Below, in pieces: positions 8,337 through 16,782 of a stretch of 64,000 nt of DNA. Source of the DNA: UMGS1901 sp934122115. Its GTDB lineage: Bacteria > Bacillota > Clostridia > TANB77 > CAG-508. Below the pieces are notes generated by a model. The model saw only the letters and a list, made by a program, of their open reading frames with translations. It had not been told where the DNA came from and ran no database searches. A program made the translations under genes and the position numbers. The stretch lies in assembly GCA_934122115.1 (NCBI GenBank), contig CAKOVU010000001.1:62001-126000 (forward strand). The letters are read 5' to 3'. Position 1 is the first letter of the stretch. Each line of letters opens with the position of its first letter.

Positions 8337-10778
8337 ATGAAATATAAATTTACAAACAGTGCTCAAGTAGCATTGGAAATAGCGACTAACTTAGCTATAA
8401 AACTAGGTCATGATTATGTGGGAACAGAACATATATTATATGGTTTAGTTGAAGAACCTAACGGAGTTGCAGGAAGATTATTGGAAAAACAAGGAATTAC
8501 AATTGAGAGTATATTAGAACAAATAGAAGTGCTAGTAGGCTCAAATCCAGTAAATATTCTATCTGTTGAAGATATAGGCTTTACACCAAGAACAAAAAGA
8601 GTTATAGAGAATGCTTTTATAGAAGCTAGAAAATTAAATAGTGAGTATATAGGAACAGAGCATTTACTAGTTGGAATTATGAGAGAAGGCGATAGTGTAG
8701 CAGTAAGAATAATGATGAACTTAAATGTAGCCCCTCAAAAAATATATAGTGAGATAGTAAAATTAATAAAAGAAGGCGAAGAAGCAAATTCTGATAACAA
8801 TAAAACTTATGGAAGCTTTAATTCAACACCAACATTAAACCAATATGGAACAGACTTAACAAAGAAAGCACAAGAAGGAAAATTGGACCCTGTGATAGGG
8901 AGACAAAAAGAAATAGAAAGAGTCGTGCAAATTCTATCAAGAAGAACCAAAAATAATCCTTGCTTAATAGGTGAACCAGGCGTCGGAAAAACAGCTATAG
9001 CCGAGGGACTTGCTCAAAGAATAATACAAGGTGATATACCAGAAACATTAAAAAATAAAAGAGTAGTTAGCTTGGATATATCTGGAATGGTTGCTGGTGC
9101 TAAATATAGAGGCGACTTTGAAGAGAGAATAAAGAAAGCATTAAATGAAGTAAAAAAAGCCGGAGATGTAATTCTATTTATAGATGAGATTCATACTATA
9201 GTAGGTGCCGGTTCTGCAGAAGGTGCTGTTGATGCTGCAAACATACTAAAACCTTTACTAGCTAGAGGAGAAATAAATGTAGTAGGTGCAACAACAACAA
9301 ATGAATATAGAAAATATATAGAAAAAGATGCAGCTTTAGAAAGAAGATTTAGTCCTGTAATGGTAGAAGAACCTAATAAAGAAGATGCTATAAAGATCCT
9401 TGAAGGATTAAGAGATAAGTATGAAGCACATCATAATGTAAAAATTCCAGATGAGTCTATAAAAGCAGCGGTAGAATATTCTATAAGATATGTAAATGAT
9501 AGATATTTGCCAGATAAAGCAATAGATTTAATAGATGAAGCGGCTTCTAAGGTGAAAATGAAAACATATACAAAACCAGATTCATTAAAGAAATTAGATG
9601 ACGAAATAGAAAAACTAACAAGAGAAAAAGAAGAAGCAATAGCCACACAAAACTTTGAAAAAGCAGCTAATTTAAGAGATAAAGAAAAAAATAAAAAGAA
9701 AGAGTTGGAAGAAAAGCAAGAAAAATGGAAAAATACTAATAACAAAAAAGTTAGTATAGTAACAGCTGAAGATATAGCAAACGTAATAGCAACTTGGACA
9801 GGAATACCAGTAAATAAGATTACTGAAAGTGAGAATGAGAAATTAAAAAATCTAGAAGAAAATTTGCATAAGAGGGTAATAGGACAAGACAAAGCTGTAA
9901 CAGCTATTGCCAAAGCAATAAGAAGAGGAAGAGTAGGGTTAAAAGATCCTAATAGACCAATAGGTTCATTCTTATTCTTAGGTCCAACTGGTGTTGGAAA
10001 AACTGAATTATCAAAAGCATTAGCTGAAAACCTATTTGGAAATGAAAACACAATGATAAGAATAGATATGTCTGAATTTATGGAACCACATTCTGTGGCA
10101 AAACTAATTGGTTCACCTCCAGGATATGTGGGATATGATGAAGGTGGTCAACTAACAGAAAAAGTTAGAAGAAAACCATATTCTGTAATACTATTTGATG
10201 AGGTAGAAAAAGCCCACCCGGATGTAATGAATATGTTGCTTCAAATACTAGAAGATGGTAGGTTAACAGACTCGCAAGGAAGAACCGTAAACTTTAAGAA
10301 TACTGTAATAATAATGACATCAAATGTTGGAGCGAGATTGATTACAGATAGAAATAAATTAGGTTTTACAAATAATCAGAATGAAGAAGAAAAGAACAAG
10401 AAAGATTACGAAGAAACCAAAAAAGAAGTAATGGCAGAGTTAAAAAAACAGTTTAGACCAGAATTATTAAATCGTATAGATGATATAATTGTGTTCCATA
10501 AGTTAGAAAATAAAGATATAGAGAAAATAATAGATTTAATGCTAAATCAAGTAATTAAGAGAATGAAAGCTCAAGACATAGAAATTGAAATATCAGATGA
10601 TGTTAAAAAATTAATTGCAGAAAAAGGTGTTGATAATAATTATGGAGCAAGACCTTTAAGAAGGGCTATACAAAGTATGCTAGAAGATAAAATAGCAGAA
10701 GCAATATTGGATGGTATAGTGCAACCAAATAAAAAAGCTAAAGTAGTAGTTAAAGATGGAAATATAGTAATAGAATAA
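8337..10778 (+). CDS. clpC: ATP-dependent Clp protease ATP-binding subunit ClpC
   Basis: This 813-residue Hsp100 unfoldase has, in order: a double Clp N-domain (about 1-145), the first AAA module with Walker A GEPGVGKT near residue 212, a coiled middle domain with UVR-like FEKAANLRDKEK near 438, the second AAA module with Walker A GPTGVGKT near 549, and a C-terminal D2-small domain. The short middle domain marks ClpC rather than ClpB. It unfolds arginine-phosphorylated and other substrates for ClpP. It closes the CtsR-controlled operon; the SDR gene 12 nt downstream may be cotranscribed. Confidence 0.97.
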   Translation: MKYKFTNSAQVALEIATNLAIKLGHDYVGTEHILYGLVEEPNGVAGRLLEKQGITIESILEQIEVLVGSNPVNILSVEDIGFTPRTKRVIENAFIEARKLNSEYIGTEHLLVGIMREGDSVAVRIMMNLNVAPQKIYSEIVKLIKEGEEANSDNNKTYGSFNSTPTLNQYGTDLTKKAQEGKLDPVIGRQKEIERVVQILSRRTKNNPCLIGEPGVGKTAIAEGLAQRIIQGDIPETLKNKRVVSLDISGMVAGAKYRGDFEERIKKALNEVKKAGDVILFIDEIHTIVGAGSAEGAVDAANILKPLLARGEINVVGATTTNEYRKYIEKDAALERRFSPVMVEEPNKEDAIKILEGLRDKYEAHHNVKIPDESIKAAVEYSIRYVNDRYLPDKAIDLIDEAASKVKMKTYTKPDSLKKLDDEIEKLTREKEEAIATQNFEKAANLRDKEKNKKKELEEKQEKWKNTNNKKVSIVTAEDIANVIATWTGIPVNKITESENEKLKNLEENLHKRVIGQDKAVTAIAKAIRRGRVGLKDPNRPIGSFLFLGPTGVGKTELSKALAENLFGNENTMIRIDMSEFMEPHSVAKLIGSPPGYVGYDEGGQLTEKVRRKPYSVILFDEVEKAHPDVMNMLLQILEDGRLTDSQGRTVNFKNTVIIMTSNVGARLITDRNKLGFTNNQNEEEKNKKDYEETKKEVMAELKKQFRPELLNRIDDIIVFHKLENKDIEKIIDLMLNQVIKRMKAQDIEIEISDDVKKLIAEKGVDNNYGARPLRRAIQSMLEDKIAEAILDGIVQPNKKAKVVVKDGNIVIE

Positions 10779-10790
10779 AGGAGACTAGAT

Positions 10791-11561
10791 ATGATAGCCT
10801 TAGTTACAGGTGCTTCCTCTGGAATAGGAAGAGATATTGCTAGAGAATTGGCAAAAAGGAAATATAATATAATTGCTGTTGCAAGAAACGAAGATGCGTT
10901 AAAAGAACTAAAGAATGAATTGGAAAAAGAATATGAAGTTAATGTAGATGTAAGAGCAATGGATTTGATTGATAGAGATGGGTGTAGAAAACTACATGAT
11001 GATGTAAAAAGCCAATATGGAATAATTGATGTGTTAGTTAATGATGCGGGATTCGGAACCTGTGGCAAATTTACTGAAACAGATTTAGATAAAGAATTAG
11101 GAATGATAGATACAAATGTAGTTGCCCTTCATATATTAACAAAGTTATTCTTGATAGATATGGTGGAAGCGGATAAGGGACACATATTAAATGTGGCGTC
11201 AATAGCAGGTTTTATGCCTGGCCCGTTGATGGCAACATATTATTCTACAAAATCTTATGTTGTAAGATTAACACAAAGCATAAGGCAAGAATTATTTATG
11301 CAAGGGTCACATGTAAAAATTAGTGCATTATGCCCAGGACCAGTTAAAACTAATTTTAATAAAGTGGCTGATGTTAAATTTAATTTAATGGAAGCGGACA
11401 GCAAATTTGTAGCAAAATATGCTGTAAAACTAATGTTTTTAAATAGAACATTAATATTTCCAAGTTTCTTCATTTGGATGGGAAGATTACTTGCAAAAAT
11501 TTTTCCAGATCAAATATCTGCATTTGTGTGCTATTTTGCACAAAGAAGAAAAATATCATAA
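10791..11561 (+). CDS. Short-chain dehydrogenase/reductase (classical SDR)
   Basis: This 256-residue Rossmann-fold oxidoreductase has the NAD(P) motif TGASSGIG at residues 6-13, a variant NNAG motif (NDAG near residue 84), the catalytic Ser in VASIAG near 138, and YYSTK near 150 giving Tyr-x-x-x-Lys. An Arg in VARNE near residue 34 suggests NADP(H) preference. The last 30 residues are hydrophobic (IFPSFFIWMGRLLAKIF), which may attach it to the membrane as in DltE/YqjQ-like members. The substrate is unknown. It starts 12 nt after clpC and ends at a bidirectional terminator. Confidence 0.88.
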   Translation: MIALVTGASSGIGRDIARELAKRKYNIIAVARNEDALKELKNELEKEYEVNVDVRAMDLIDRDGCRKLHDDVKSQYGIIDVLVNDAGFGTCGKFTETDLDKELGMIDTNVVALHILTKLFLIDMVEADKGHILNVASIAGFMPGPLMATYYSTKSYVVRLTQSIRQELFMQGSHVKISALCPGPVKTNFNKVADVKFNLMEADSKFVAKYAVKLMFLNRTLIFPSFFIWMGRLLAKIFPDQISAFVCYFAQRRKIS

Positions 11562-11563
11562 TA

Positions 11564-11615
11564 AAAATTACTCCTTGAATAATAGAAAATCTATTGTTTA
11601 AGGAGTAATTTTTTA
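11564..11615. terminator. Bidirectional terminator between SDR gene and murC
   Basis: AAAATTACTCCTT and AAGGAGTAATTTT form a perfect 13-bp stem with T-runs on both strands, placed between convergent genes. Confidence 0.9.
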
Positions 11616-11616
11616 T

Positions 11617-13002
11617 TTAATCTTTATTTATTATCATTGGACCAATATTGGTAACGGTTCCAGCACCTAAAGTAATTACAATATCATTTGGCATTACTCT
11701 ATCCCTAATATATTTAGCTATTTCATTGAAATCTGTCATGTAAATAGCATGCTTTTGAACTTTGTTAATCAAATTTACTAAATCTTGAGAAGAAACGCCT
11801 AATGTATCAGCCTCTCTGGCTGCATAAATATCAGTAACAATTATGTTGTTAAATCCGCTTAAAGATTGAGCAAATTCGTTTAATAGGCTCTTTGTTCTAC
11901 TATATGTGTGAGGTTGGAAAATTACCCAAGATCTATTGAAATCCTTTTGCATCATTGCATCATATGTAGCTTTTATCTCAGAAGGATGATGAGCATAGTC
12001 ATCATATACTGTAGCATTATTTATAGTTCCTACATATTCAAATCTTCTGTGGGCACCTGTGTATTTTAATAGTGCGGATTTTATTACCTCTTTATCTATT
12101 CCATATTCAAAACATGTTGCAATACATGCTAAAGCATTGTATACATTGTGACGTCCTGGAACTGAAAGTTTGAATGTTTTAAAGAAAGTATTATTTCTAT
12201 AAACATCAAAAGAAGGAAATCCATTACGGTCGAATTTAATGTTACGTGCAACAAAATTTGCTTTATTATTTTCCAAACTAAAAGTTACAGCTCTAGCTTT
12301 AGTGTATTTAAATAAATCAGCACAGTATTCATTATCTATATTTAAAACTAATAAACCATCTTGAGGCAATAATTCTACATATTTAACGAAAGAAGCCTTA
12401 ATATGTTCAATATCTTTAAAATAATCCAGGTGGTCATTATCAATATTTAATATTATTTCGGTTTTTGGATGGAACTTTAAAAAGCTTTCTACATATTCAC
12501 AAGATTCTAATATAAAGTATTCACTATTTCCAACTCTGTAATTTCCATTTATAGATTTTAAAATAGCTCCAACTTGAACGCTAGGATCCTTATGAGCTTC
12601 AATAAAGCAAGTAGCTATCATAGAAGTTGTAGTAGTTTTTCCATGTGTTCCTGAAATGCAAATAGAATCATTGAAAGCCTTTGTAATCATTCCTAAAAAA
12701 GTAGATCTTTCCATTATAGGAATATTTAAACGCCTAGCTTCTTGCAACTCAGGGTCATTATCCGAGATGGCAGCACTGAATACCACAAGATCGCTTTTCC
12801 TTAGATTGATTAAATCATGACCAATAACTACTGGTATGTTTCTATTAATTAATTCATCAGTCAATTCTGAAGAGCTTGCATCAGAACCAGTTACGTAAAA
12901 TCCCCAATTTTTTAAAAGTGCAGCAATACCACTCATACTTGTACCGCCAATACCTATCATATGTATATGTTTATAATGCTTTAATTCCTCTAGATTAGCC
13001 AC
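11617..13002 (-). CDS. murC: UDP-N-acetylmuramate--L-alanine ligase
   Basis: The enzyme adds L-Ala to UDP-MurNAc, the first amino acid of the peptidoglycan stem peptide. The 461-residue protein has the UDP-binding glycine loop GIGGTSMSG at residues 17-25, the ATP loop SGTHGKTTTTSM near residue 117, and the Mur ligase C-terminal domain with HRRFE and DDYAHHP, which are characteristic of MurC. The start is GTG behind AAGGGAG. It stands alone on the minus strand, not in a dcw cluster. Confidence 0.97.
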   Translation of the reverse strand: MANLEELKHYKHIHMIGIGGTSMSGIAALLKNWGFYVTGSDASSSELTDELINRNIPVVIGHDLINLRKSDLVVFSAAISDNDPELQEARRLNIPIMERSTFLGMITKAFNDSICISGTHGKTTTTSMIATCFIEAHKDPSVQVGAILKSINGNYRVGNSEYFILESCEYVESFLKFHPKTEIILNIDNDHLDYFKDIEHIKASFVKYVELLPQDGLLVLNIDNEYCADLFKYTKARAVTFSLENNKANFVARNIKFDRNGFPSFDVYRNNTFFKTFKLSVPGRHNVYNALACIATCFEYGIDKEVIKSALLKYTGAHRRFEYVGTINNATVYDDYAHHPSEIKATYDAMMQKDFNRSWVIFQPHTYSRTKSLLNEFAQSLSGFNNIIVTDIYAAREADTLGVSSQDLVNLINKVQKHAIYMTDFNEIAKYIRDRVMPNDIVITLGAGTVTNIGPMIINKD

Positions 13003-13186
13003 TATTATCGCTCCCTTATCTAAATTTTAATCGAAGTACATTATATAACGAAAATGTAATATTTTCAATAAAAAACATTAATTTTAATAATATAATATTA
13101 AAAAATCGATAAGATGTGATTAAAAATTAATATAAATAATTTGTAAAATAAAGAAGGGAAAAAGAAAAGAATGGAGAATAATATAC

Positions 13187-13206
13187 TAGTACATAAAAAT
13201 GTACTA
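13187..13206. repeat. Perfect hairpin in the spoVG upstream region
   Basis: TAGTACAT and ATGTACTA form an 8-bp stem with loop AAAA, ending 25 bp before the spoVG start. It may be a leader hairpin or an operator. I found no good sigma-H match between 13003 and 13231; an A-rich tract with AAGGGAAAAAG lies at 13153-13163. Confidence 0.5.
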
Positions 13207-13231
13207 ATAAACATTGGAAGGTGGTACTCAA

Positions 13232-13525
13232 ATGGAGATTACAGATGTACGTTTAAAAAAAATTAATACAAGTGGAAAAATGAAGGCAATAGCTTCTATT
13301 ACAATTGATAATGAATTTGTTGTTCATGAAATCAAAGTTATAGATAGCCAACAAAAAGGAATTATAATTGCTATGCCTAGTAAAGGAAAAAATGGCAAAT
13401 TTAATGATATTGCTCACCCTATTAAGAGCGAAACAAGAGAAAAAATAACAAAAGCAATAATGAAAGCTTACGAAGAAGCAGAAGATCCAGCACCAGTTGA
13501 GAATGAAGAAACAGATGCTGAATAA
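13232..13525 (+). CDS. spoVG: SpoVG, RNA/DNA-binding regulator
   Basis: This 97-residue protein matches SpoVG: MEITDVRLKKI at the start, the MPSKGKNGKFNDIAHPI core, and an acidic C-terminal tail (last 17 residues rich in Glu/Asp/Ala). SpoVG binds nucleic acids and affects sporulation, septation and virulence genes in Firmicutes. ATG 13232 is 8 nt after GAAGGTGG; an in-frame TTG at 13214 lies upstream of that ribosome binding site. A strong terminator follows, so the gene is monocistronic. Confidence 0.96.
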   Translation: MEITDVRLKKINTSGKMKAIASITIDNEFVVHEIKVIDSQQKGIIIAMPSKGKNGKFNDIAHPIKSETREKITKAIMKAYEEAEDPAPVENEETDAE

Positions 13526-13551
13526 ATATATAATTAGAATATTCTAATGTA

Positions 13552-13600
13552 TAGAATCATAATATTAAATGTCAGGTTTAATTATTATGGTTCTATTTTT
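13552..13600 (+). terminator. spoVG terminator
   Basis: TAGAATCATAATA pairs with TATTATGGTTCTA (13 bp, one G-T) and is followed directly by TTTTT. Confidence 0.9.
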
Positions 13601-13604
13601 GTGT

Positions 13605-13646
13605 AAAAAAGAACACCCCCAGAACGCAGTCTGCATTCCAGGGGGA
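13605..13646 (-). terminator. Terminator of the minus-strand orphan gene
   Basis: CCCCC at 13616-13620 and GGGGG at 13641-13645 close an imperfect GC-rich hairpin (CGCAG opposite CTGCA). Read on the minus strand it is followed by TTCTTTTTT. Confidence 0.8.
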
Positions 13647-13651
13647 AGGAC

Positions 13652-13861
13652 TTAAGCTTTGCAGCAATTGAACCCGTTGGCTCTTAGCTGGTAATAGAGT
13701 TCAGGATACATAGCATCCTGGTAACTCACGTAATACCTACCATCAATTGACTTTGCATCAAATAATTTGACATCAAAGCAATCAAACAGTGCTACCACAT
13801 TCGAAAGGTCTTCTGCCGTGAAAAGAACTTTCACGGGTTCTGCTAAAAAGTTTTTGTACAT
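13652..13861 (-). CDS. Hypothetical GC-rich orphan protein 1
   Basis: This small protein (69 residues from ATG 13861; 73 from ATG 13873) has no family I recognise. It contains LFTAEDLSNVVALFDCFDVKLFD and ends GFNCCKA; no membrane segment is visible. The ribosome binding site AAGGA abuts the first ATG, so the second ATG is favoured. Base composition differs from the neighbours: 25 of 60 bases at 13681-13740 are G/C (42%) against about 30% nearby. It has its own promoter and terminator on the minus strand between spoVG and the RelA/SpoT-like gene, a layout shared with the orphans at 42658 and 50364. Confidence 0.65.
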   Translation of the reverse strand: MYKNFLAEPVKVLFTAEDLSNVVALFDCFDVKLFDAKSIDGRYYVSYQDAMYPELYYQLRANGFNCCKA

Positions 13862-13898
13862 AAAACAACTCATTCCTTTTTTGTGATTTGATATATAT

Positions 13899-13927
13899 AT
13901 TATAACACATTTGAAACAAAATTACAA
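13899..13927 (-). promoter_or_regulatory. Promoter of orphan gene 1
   Basis: On the minus strand: TTGTAA, a 17-bp spacer, TATAAT (forward-strand positions 13922-13927 and 13899-13904). Confidence 0.7.
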
Positions 13928-14009
13928 TATTTTCCAGTTAAAAAAATAAAAAAACTTACAGCCAGAAGAAAAATGACGAAAAATGTCAAAAGCAAAAATG
14001 TGATTAAAC

Positions 14010-14038
14010 TTGAAAAAATATCCAATGTATGTTATAAT
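14010..14038 (+). promoter_or_regulatory. Sigma-A type promoter
   Basis: TTGAAA 14010-14015, a 17-bp spacer, TATAAT 14033-14038, 30 bp before the TTG start at 14069. Confidence 0.8.
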
Positions 14039-14068
14039 AAAAACATTGACAAAGAGAGGTGAAATTTA

Positions 14069-14749
14069 TTGAGAGATATTAATGTAATAAAAGAAGACTA
14101 CAATGATTATATAATGCAACAATTGCATGAGTATGAAATTAGTTTGGAAATGATAGGAAGCGCAATAGAAAGAATGAAAGCAAAAAAATTAATATCTGAA
14201 AATGTACAAATAACTGGTAGAATAAAAAGTTTTAAATCTGCATATTTAAATTATGAACGAGATAAGAAAATAGATGATTGTTTTGGTCTAAGGATTGTAG
14301 CAAAGCAAGAAGAGCTAGTAAAAATAAGAGAAGAGTTAGCAAAGCTTTTAACTGTAAAAAGCACAAAAGACCATAGAAAAAGAATGAATACAGAATATAA
14401 TGCAGTACACCAGATGGTATATTTAAACAATGAATTTATAGATGGATTAAAAGATATAGATCCGCACTTATTTCCATTATTGGAGATTCAATATTGGGAT
14501 GAAGAAACAGAAAGAGATTGTTTTAATGGAAATCTTTCATATGCACACTATAAACATAGAAATATAAAAGAGATGGCAAAACAATATAATGAAAATCCAA
14601 AAAGCGTATACGAAGAATTACCAACTTATTATGAAATAGAAGGTAAAAAAGTAAAAAGATTAACCAAAGAAGAGACATTAGATAGAATGTATCCAGAATT
14701 AAAAAAAGAATTGGAAGAAAATCAAGAAGAGATGTTAGATATAGGATAA
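14069..14749 (+). CDS. RelA/SpoT-like nucleotidyltransferase-fold protein
   Basis: This 226-residue protein shows the layout of a RelA/SpoT synthetase domain: ITGRIKSFKSAY near residue 50, the DDCFGLRIVA segment near 72 (compare D..G.R in synthetases), YNAVHQMVYL near 111, and LLEIQYWDEE near 142 where synthetases have E(I/L)Q(I/V)RT. Small alarmone synthetases make (p)ppGpp, but the Arg after the Gln is replaced here and several usual residues are missing. A diverged synthetase or a related nucleotidyltransferase is equally possible. The start is TTG, forced by a TGA stop 9 nt upstream in frame and supported by AGAGGTGA. It is monocistronic. Confidence 0.65.
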   Translation: MRDINVIKEDYNDYIMQQLHEYEISLEMIGSAIERMKAKKLISENVQITGRIKSFKSAYLNYERDKKIDDCFGLRIVAKQEELVKIREELAKLLTVKSTKDHRKRMNTEYNAVHQMVYLNNEFIDGLKDIDPHLFPLLEIQYWDEETERDCFNGNLSYAHYKHRNIKEMAKQYNENPKSVYEELPTYYEIEGKKVKRLTKEETLDRMYPELKKELEENQEEMLDIG

Positions 14750-14751
14750 AG

Positions 14752-14795
14752 AAAGAGGCACATTGTAGAAAAACTATAATGTGCTTCTTTTTTTG
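14752..14795 (+). terminator. Strong terminator
   Basis: The stem AGAGGCACATTGTAG / CTATAATGTGCTTCT (imperfect, 14-15 bp) has an A-rich loop and is followed by seven or more T. Confidence 0.9.
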
Positions 14796-14804
14796 CAATA
14801 ATTA

Positions 14805-14833
14805 TTGACTTTTAGCTTTAAATAGTATATAAT
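14805..14833 (+). promoter_or_regulatory. Promoter of the S10 ribosomal operon
   Basis: TTGACT 14805-14810, a 17-bp spacer, TATAAT 14828-14833, near consensus. The next gene start is 245 bp away, leaving a long transcribed leader. Confidence 0.85.
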
Positions 14834-14839
14834 TATTAG

Positions 14840-15061
14840 GCATGTAAGATAGCGAAGAAGTAAGATGTGGCTACAATCCGCAACAAACCAGCGATTGGAG
14901 GGAACTCTTATGGAGCATGTCGTGGCTTAGACCAGGCGGTAAGGTTTATAAAATAGAAGCACTTATCCCAAGAATTATCATGCAAAACTTGGGCTTTTAT
15001 ATTGATAAATGGTAGAACACCAGGGTGCGTTTATAACTTCCTGCCAAATAAAAATAATATT
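14840..15061 (+). ncRNA. Structured 5' leader of the S10 operon (candidate r-protein leader)
   Basis: This untranslated stretch of about 220 nt lies between the promoter and rpsJ and is much less AT-rich than other gaps. It includes a GAG-GGAA-CTC mini-hairpin at 14898-14907. CCCAAG (14967-14972) pairs with CTTGGG (14988-14993) and is followed by CTTTTATATT, a possible attenuator. A 3' block (CACCAGGGTGCG...TTCCTGCC) precedes the Shine-Dalgarno. S10 operons are feedback-controlled by a ribosomal protein in many bacteria, and leader motifs before rpsJ have been reported in Clostridia as I recall. No T-box or known metabolite riboswitch signature is visible. Confidence 0.65.
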
Positions 15062-15077
15062 AAGGAGGGAAAATTAC

Positions 15078-15407
15078 ATGGCAAAAACACAAACAAGTGA
15101 GGTAACAAACGGTAAACTAAGAATAAGACTTAAAGCTTATGATTCAGTTGTTTTAGAACAGTCTGCTGCAAAAATAGTAGATACTGCTAAAAAAACAGGA
15201 GCTAAAGTTTCAGGACCTATTCCATTACCAACAGAAAAAGAAATCGTAACAATATTACGTTCTCCACACAAACACAAAGATTCAAGAGAACAATTTGAAA
15301 TGAGAACACACAAGAGAGTTATAGACATTCTTTACCCAACACAAAAAACAATTGATAGTTTAACAAAAATAGAACTACCAGCTGGTGTTGATATAGAAAT
15401 AAAATAA
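15078..15407 (+). CDS. rpsJ: 30S ribosomal protein S10
   Basis: First gene of the S10 operon, ATG 9 nt after AAGGAGGGA. The body is canonical: IRIRLKAYD-type opening (RIRLKAYDSVVLEQSA), GPIPLPTEKEI, and SPHKHKDSREQFEMRTHKR. S10 is part of the 30S head and, as NusE, of antitermination complexes. The 109-residue product has a slightly longer N-terminus (MAKTQTSEVTNG) than the usual S10 of about 102 residues. An in-frame TTG/ATG region reaching back to 15009 is part of the RNA leader rather than coding. Confidence 0.98.
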   Translation: MAKTQTSEVTNGKLRIRLKAYDSVVLEQSAAKIVDTAKKTGAKVSGPIPLPTEKEIVTILRSPHKHKDSREQFEMRTHKRVIDILYPTQKTIDSLTKIELPAGVDIEIK

Positions 15408-15512
15408 ATTCGTAAAAAAAGTTGAAAGTTGTGAACAACTAAAAATAAATCACAAACAAAACCAAGCTGATAGACTTTTAAGTTTATAAGCCAATAGTTA
15501 GGAGGAAAAGAA

Positions 15513-16142
15513 ATGAATAAAGCAATAATAGGAAAGAAAATAGGAATGACACAAATATTCGATGAAAAAGGAAGGGTTATTCCTGTAACAGCAATTGAAG
15601 CTGGACCATGTGTTATAGCACAAGTTAAAAATGTAGAAACAGATGGATATGAAGCAATCCAATTAGGATTCGGTGAAGTTAAAGAAAGTAAAGTTAATAG
15701 ACCAATAAAAGGACACTTTGCAAAATCAAAATTAACACCAAAGAAACATTTAAGAGAATTTAGAGTAGACTCTGTAGAAGGAGTAAAAGTTGGAGATGAA
15801 CTTAAAGCTGATACTTTTGCAGCAGGAGATAAAGTTGATATCCAAGGTATATCTAAAGGTAAAGGTTTCCAAGGTGTTATTAAACGTCATGGACAATCAA
15901 GAGGACCAATGGGTCATGGTTCTATGTATCATAGAAGACCAGGTTCAATGGGACCTACATCAACTCCAGGAAGAGTATTTAAAGGTAAAAAACTTCCAGG
16001 ACATATGGGAAGAAATACAATAACAATACAAAACCTAGAAGTTGTTAAAGTAGACTTAGACAAAAATGTAATATTAGTAAAAGGTAGCGTACCAGGAGCA
16101 AATGGTAGTATCTTAAAAATAAAATCAAGTATAAAAGCATAG
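15513..16142 (+). CDS. rplC: 50S ribosomal protein L3
   Basis: The protein has 209 residues, standard length. Diagnostic segments are IIGKKIGMTQIF at the N-terminus, the long central extension with HGQSRGPMGHGSMYHRRPGS, and GHMGRNT near residue 165. L3 sits near the peptidyl transferase centre and starts 23S assembly. A 105-nt gap after rpsJ contains a small AGTTG-TGAA-CAACT hairpin at 15430-15443. The start follows TAGGAGGAAAAGAA. Confidence 0.98.
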   Translation: MNKAIIGKKIGMTQIFDEKGRVIPVTAIEAGPCVIAQVKNVETDGYEAIQLGFGEVKESKVNRPIKGHFAKSKLTPKKHLREFRVDSVEGVKVGDELKADTFAAGDKVDIQGISKGKGFQGVIKRHGQSRGPMGHGSMYHRRPGSMGPTSTPGRVFKGKKLPGHMGRNTITIQNLEVVKVDLDKNVILVKGSVPGANGSILKIKSSIKA

Positions 16143-16158
16143 GAAGGAGGAAGAAAAA

Positions 16159-16782
16159 ATGCCTAAAATAGATGTATATGACATTAATGGAAAGAAAGTT
16201 AAAGAAGTTGAATTAAAAGAAGAAATATTTGGGATAGAGCCAAATGAAGCTGTAGTACATAGCGTACTAGTAAACTTCTTAGCAAATCAAAGACAAGGTA
16301 CACAAAGTACTAAAACAAGATCAGAAGTTGCTGGTGGTGGAAGAAAACCATGGAGACAAAAAGGAACAGGACGTGCAAGACAAGGAAGTATAAGAGCACC
16401 ACAATGGATTAAAGGTGGTATAGCTTTAGGACCAAAACCACGTTCATACAAATACACAGTAAATAAACAAGAAAAGAGATTAGCTATTAAATCAGTATTA
16501 AGCTCTAAAGTATTAGAGAATGAATTAGTAGTTGTAGACGAATTACCATTAAAAGAAATAAAAACAAAGGAAATGGTAAAAGTTTTATCAAATTTAAAAG
16601 TAGACGGAAAAGCATTAGTAATGCTACCAGAAAAGAACGAAAAAGTTCAAAAATCAGCTAGAAACATAGAAGGTGTAAAAACTACTCTAGTTGGAACAAT
16701 AAATGTTTATGATTTATTAAAATACAATAAACTTGTTGTAACATTAGATACAATAAAGAAATTAGAGGAGGTGTACGCATAA
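16159..16782 (+). CDS. rplD: 50S ribosomal protein L4
   Basis: The 207-residue product carries the typical L4 loop that enters the exit tunnel (GRKPWRQKGTGRARQGSIRAP near residues 61-81, landmark WRQKGTGRAR). In enterobacteria L4 also represses the S10 operon through the leader; the structured leader at 14840 makes a similar role thinkable here but not shown. It starts 16 nt after rplC with AGGAAGGAGG and shares one base of its stop with rplW. Confidence 0.98.
   Translation: MPKIDVYDINGKKVKEVELKEEIFGIEPNEAVVHSVLVNFLANQRQGTQSTKTRSEVAGGGRKPWRQKGTGRARQGSIRAPQWIKGGIALGPKPRSYKYTVNKQEKRLAIKSVLSSKVLENELVVVDELPLKEIKTKEMVKVLSNLKVDGKALVMLPEKNEKVQKSARNIEGVKTTLVGTINVYDLLKYNKLVVTLDTIKKLEEVYA

Noticed and set aside
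9431..10051. Open frame of 206 codons on the minus strand inside clpC
   Set aside because: It is antisense to an intact conserved gene, has no ribosome binding site, and its composition mirrors clpC codons. The same holds for other long antisense frames in pnp, rplB, rpsE and the GGGtGRT gene.
14840..15061. T-box or metabolite riboswitch in front of rpsJ
   Set aside because: No T-box core (TGGNACC), no antiterminator pattern and no recognisable riboswitch aptamer; a ribosomal-protein leader is the simpler reading.
15009..15077. Upstream extension of rpsJ
   Set aside because: The frame is open, but S10 starts at ATG 15078 with AAGGAGGGA in front; the extension lies in the structured leader.
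15790..16023. 77-codon open frame inside rplC in another frame
   Set aside because: A shadow of the L3 gene without a ribosome binding site.
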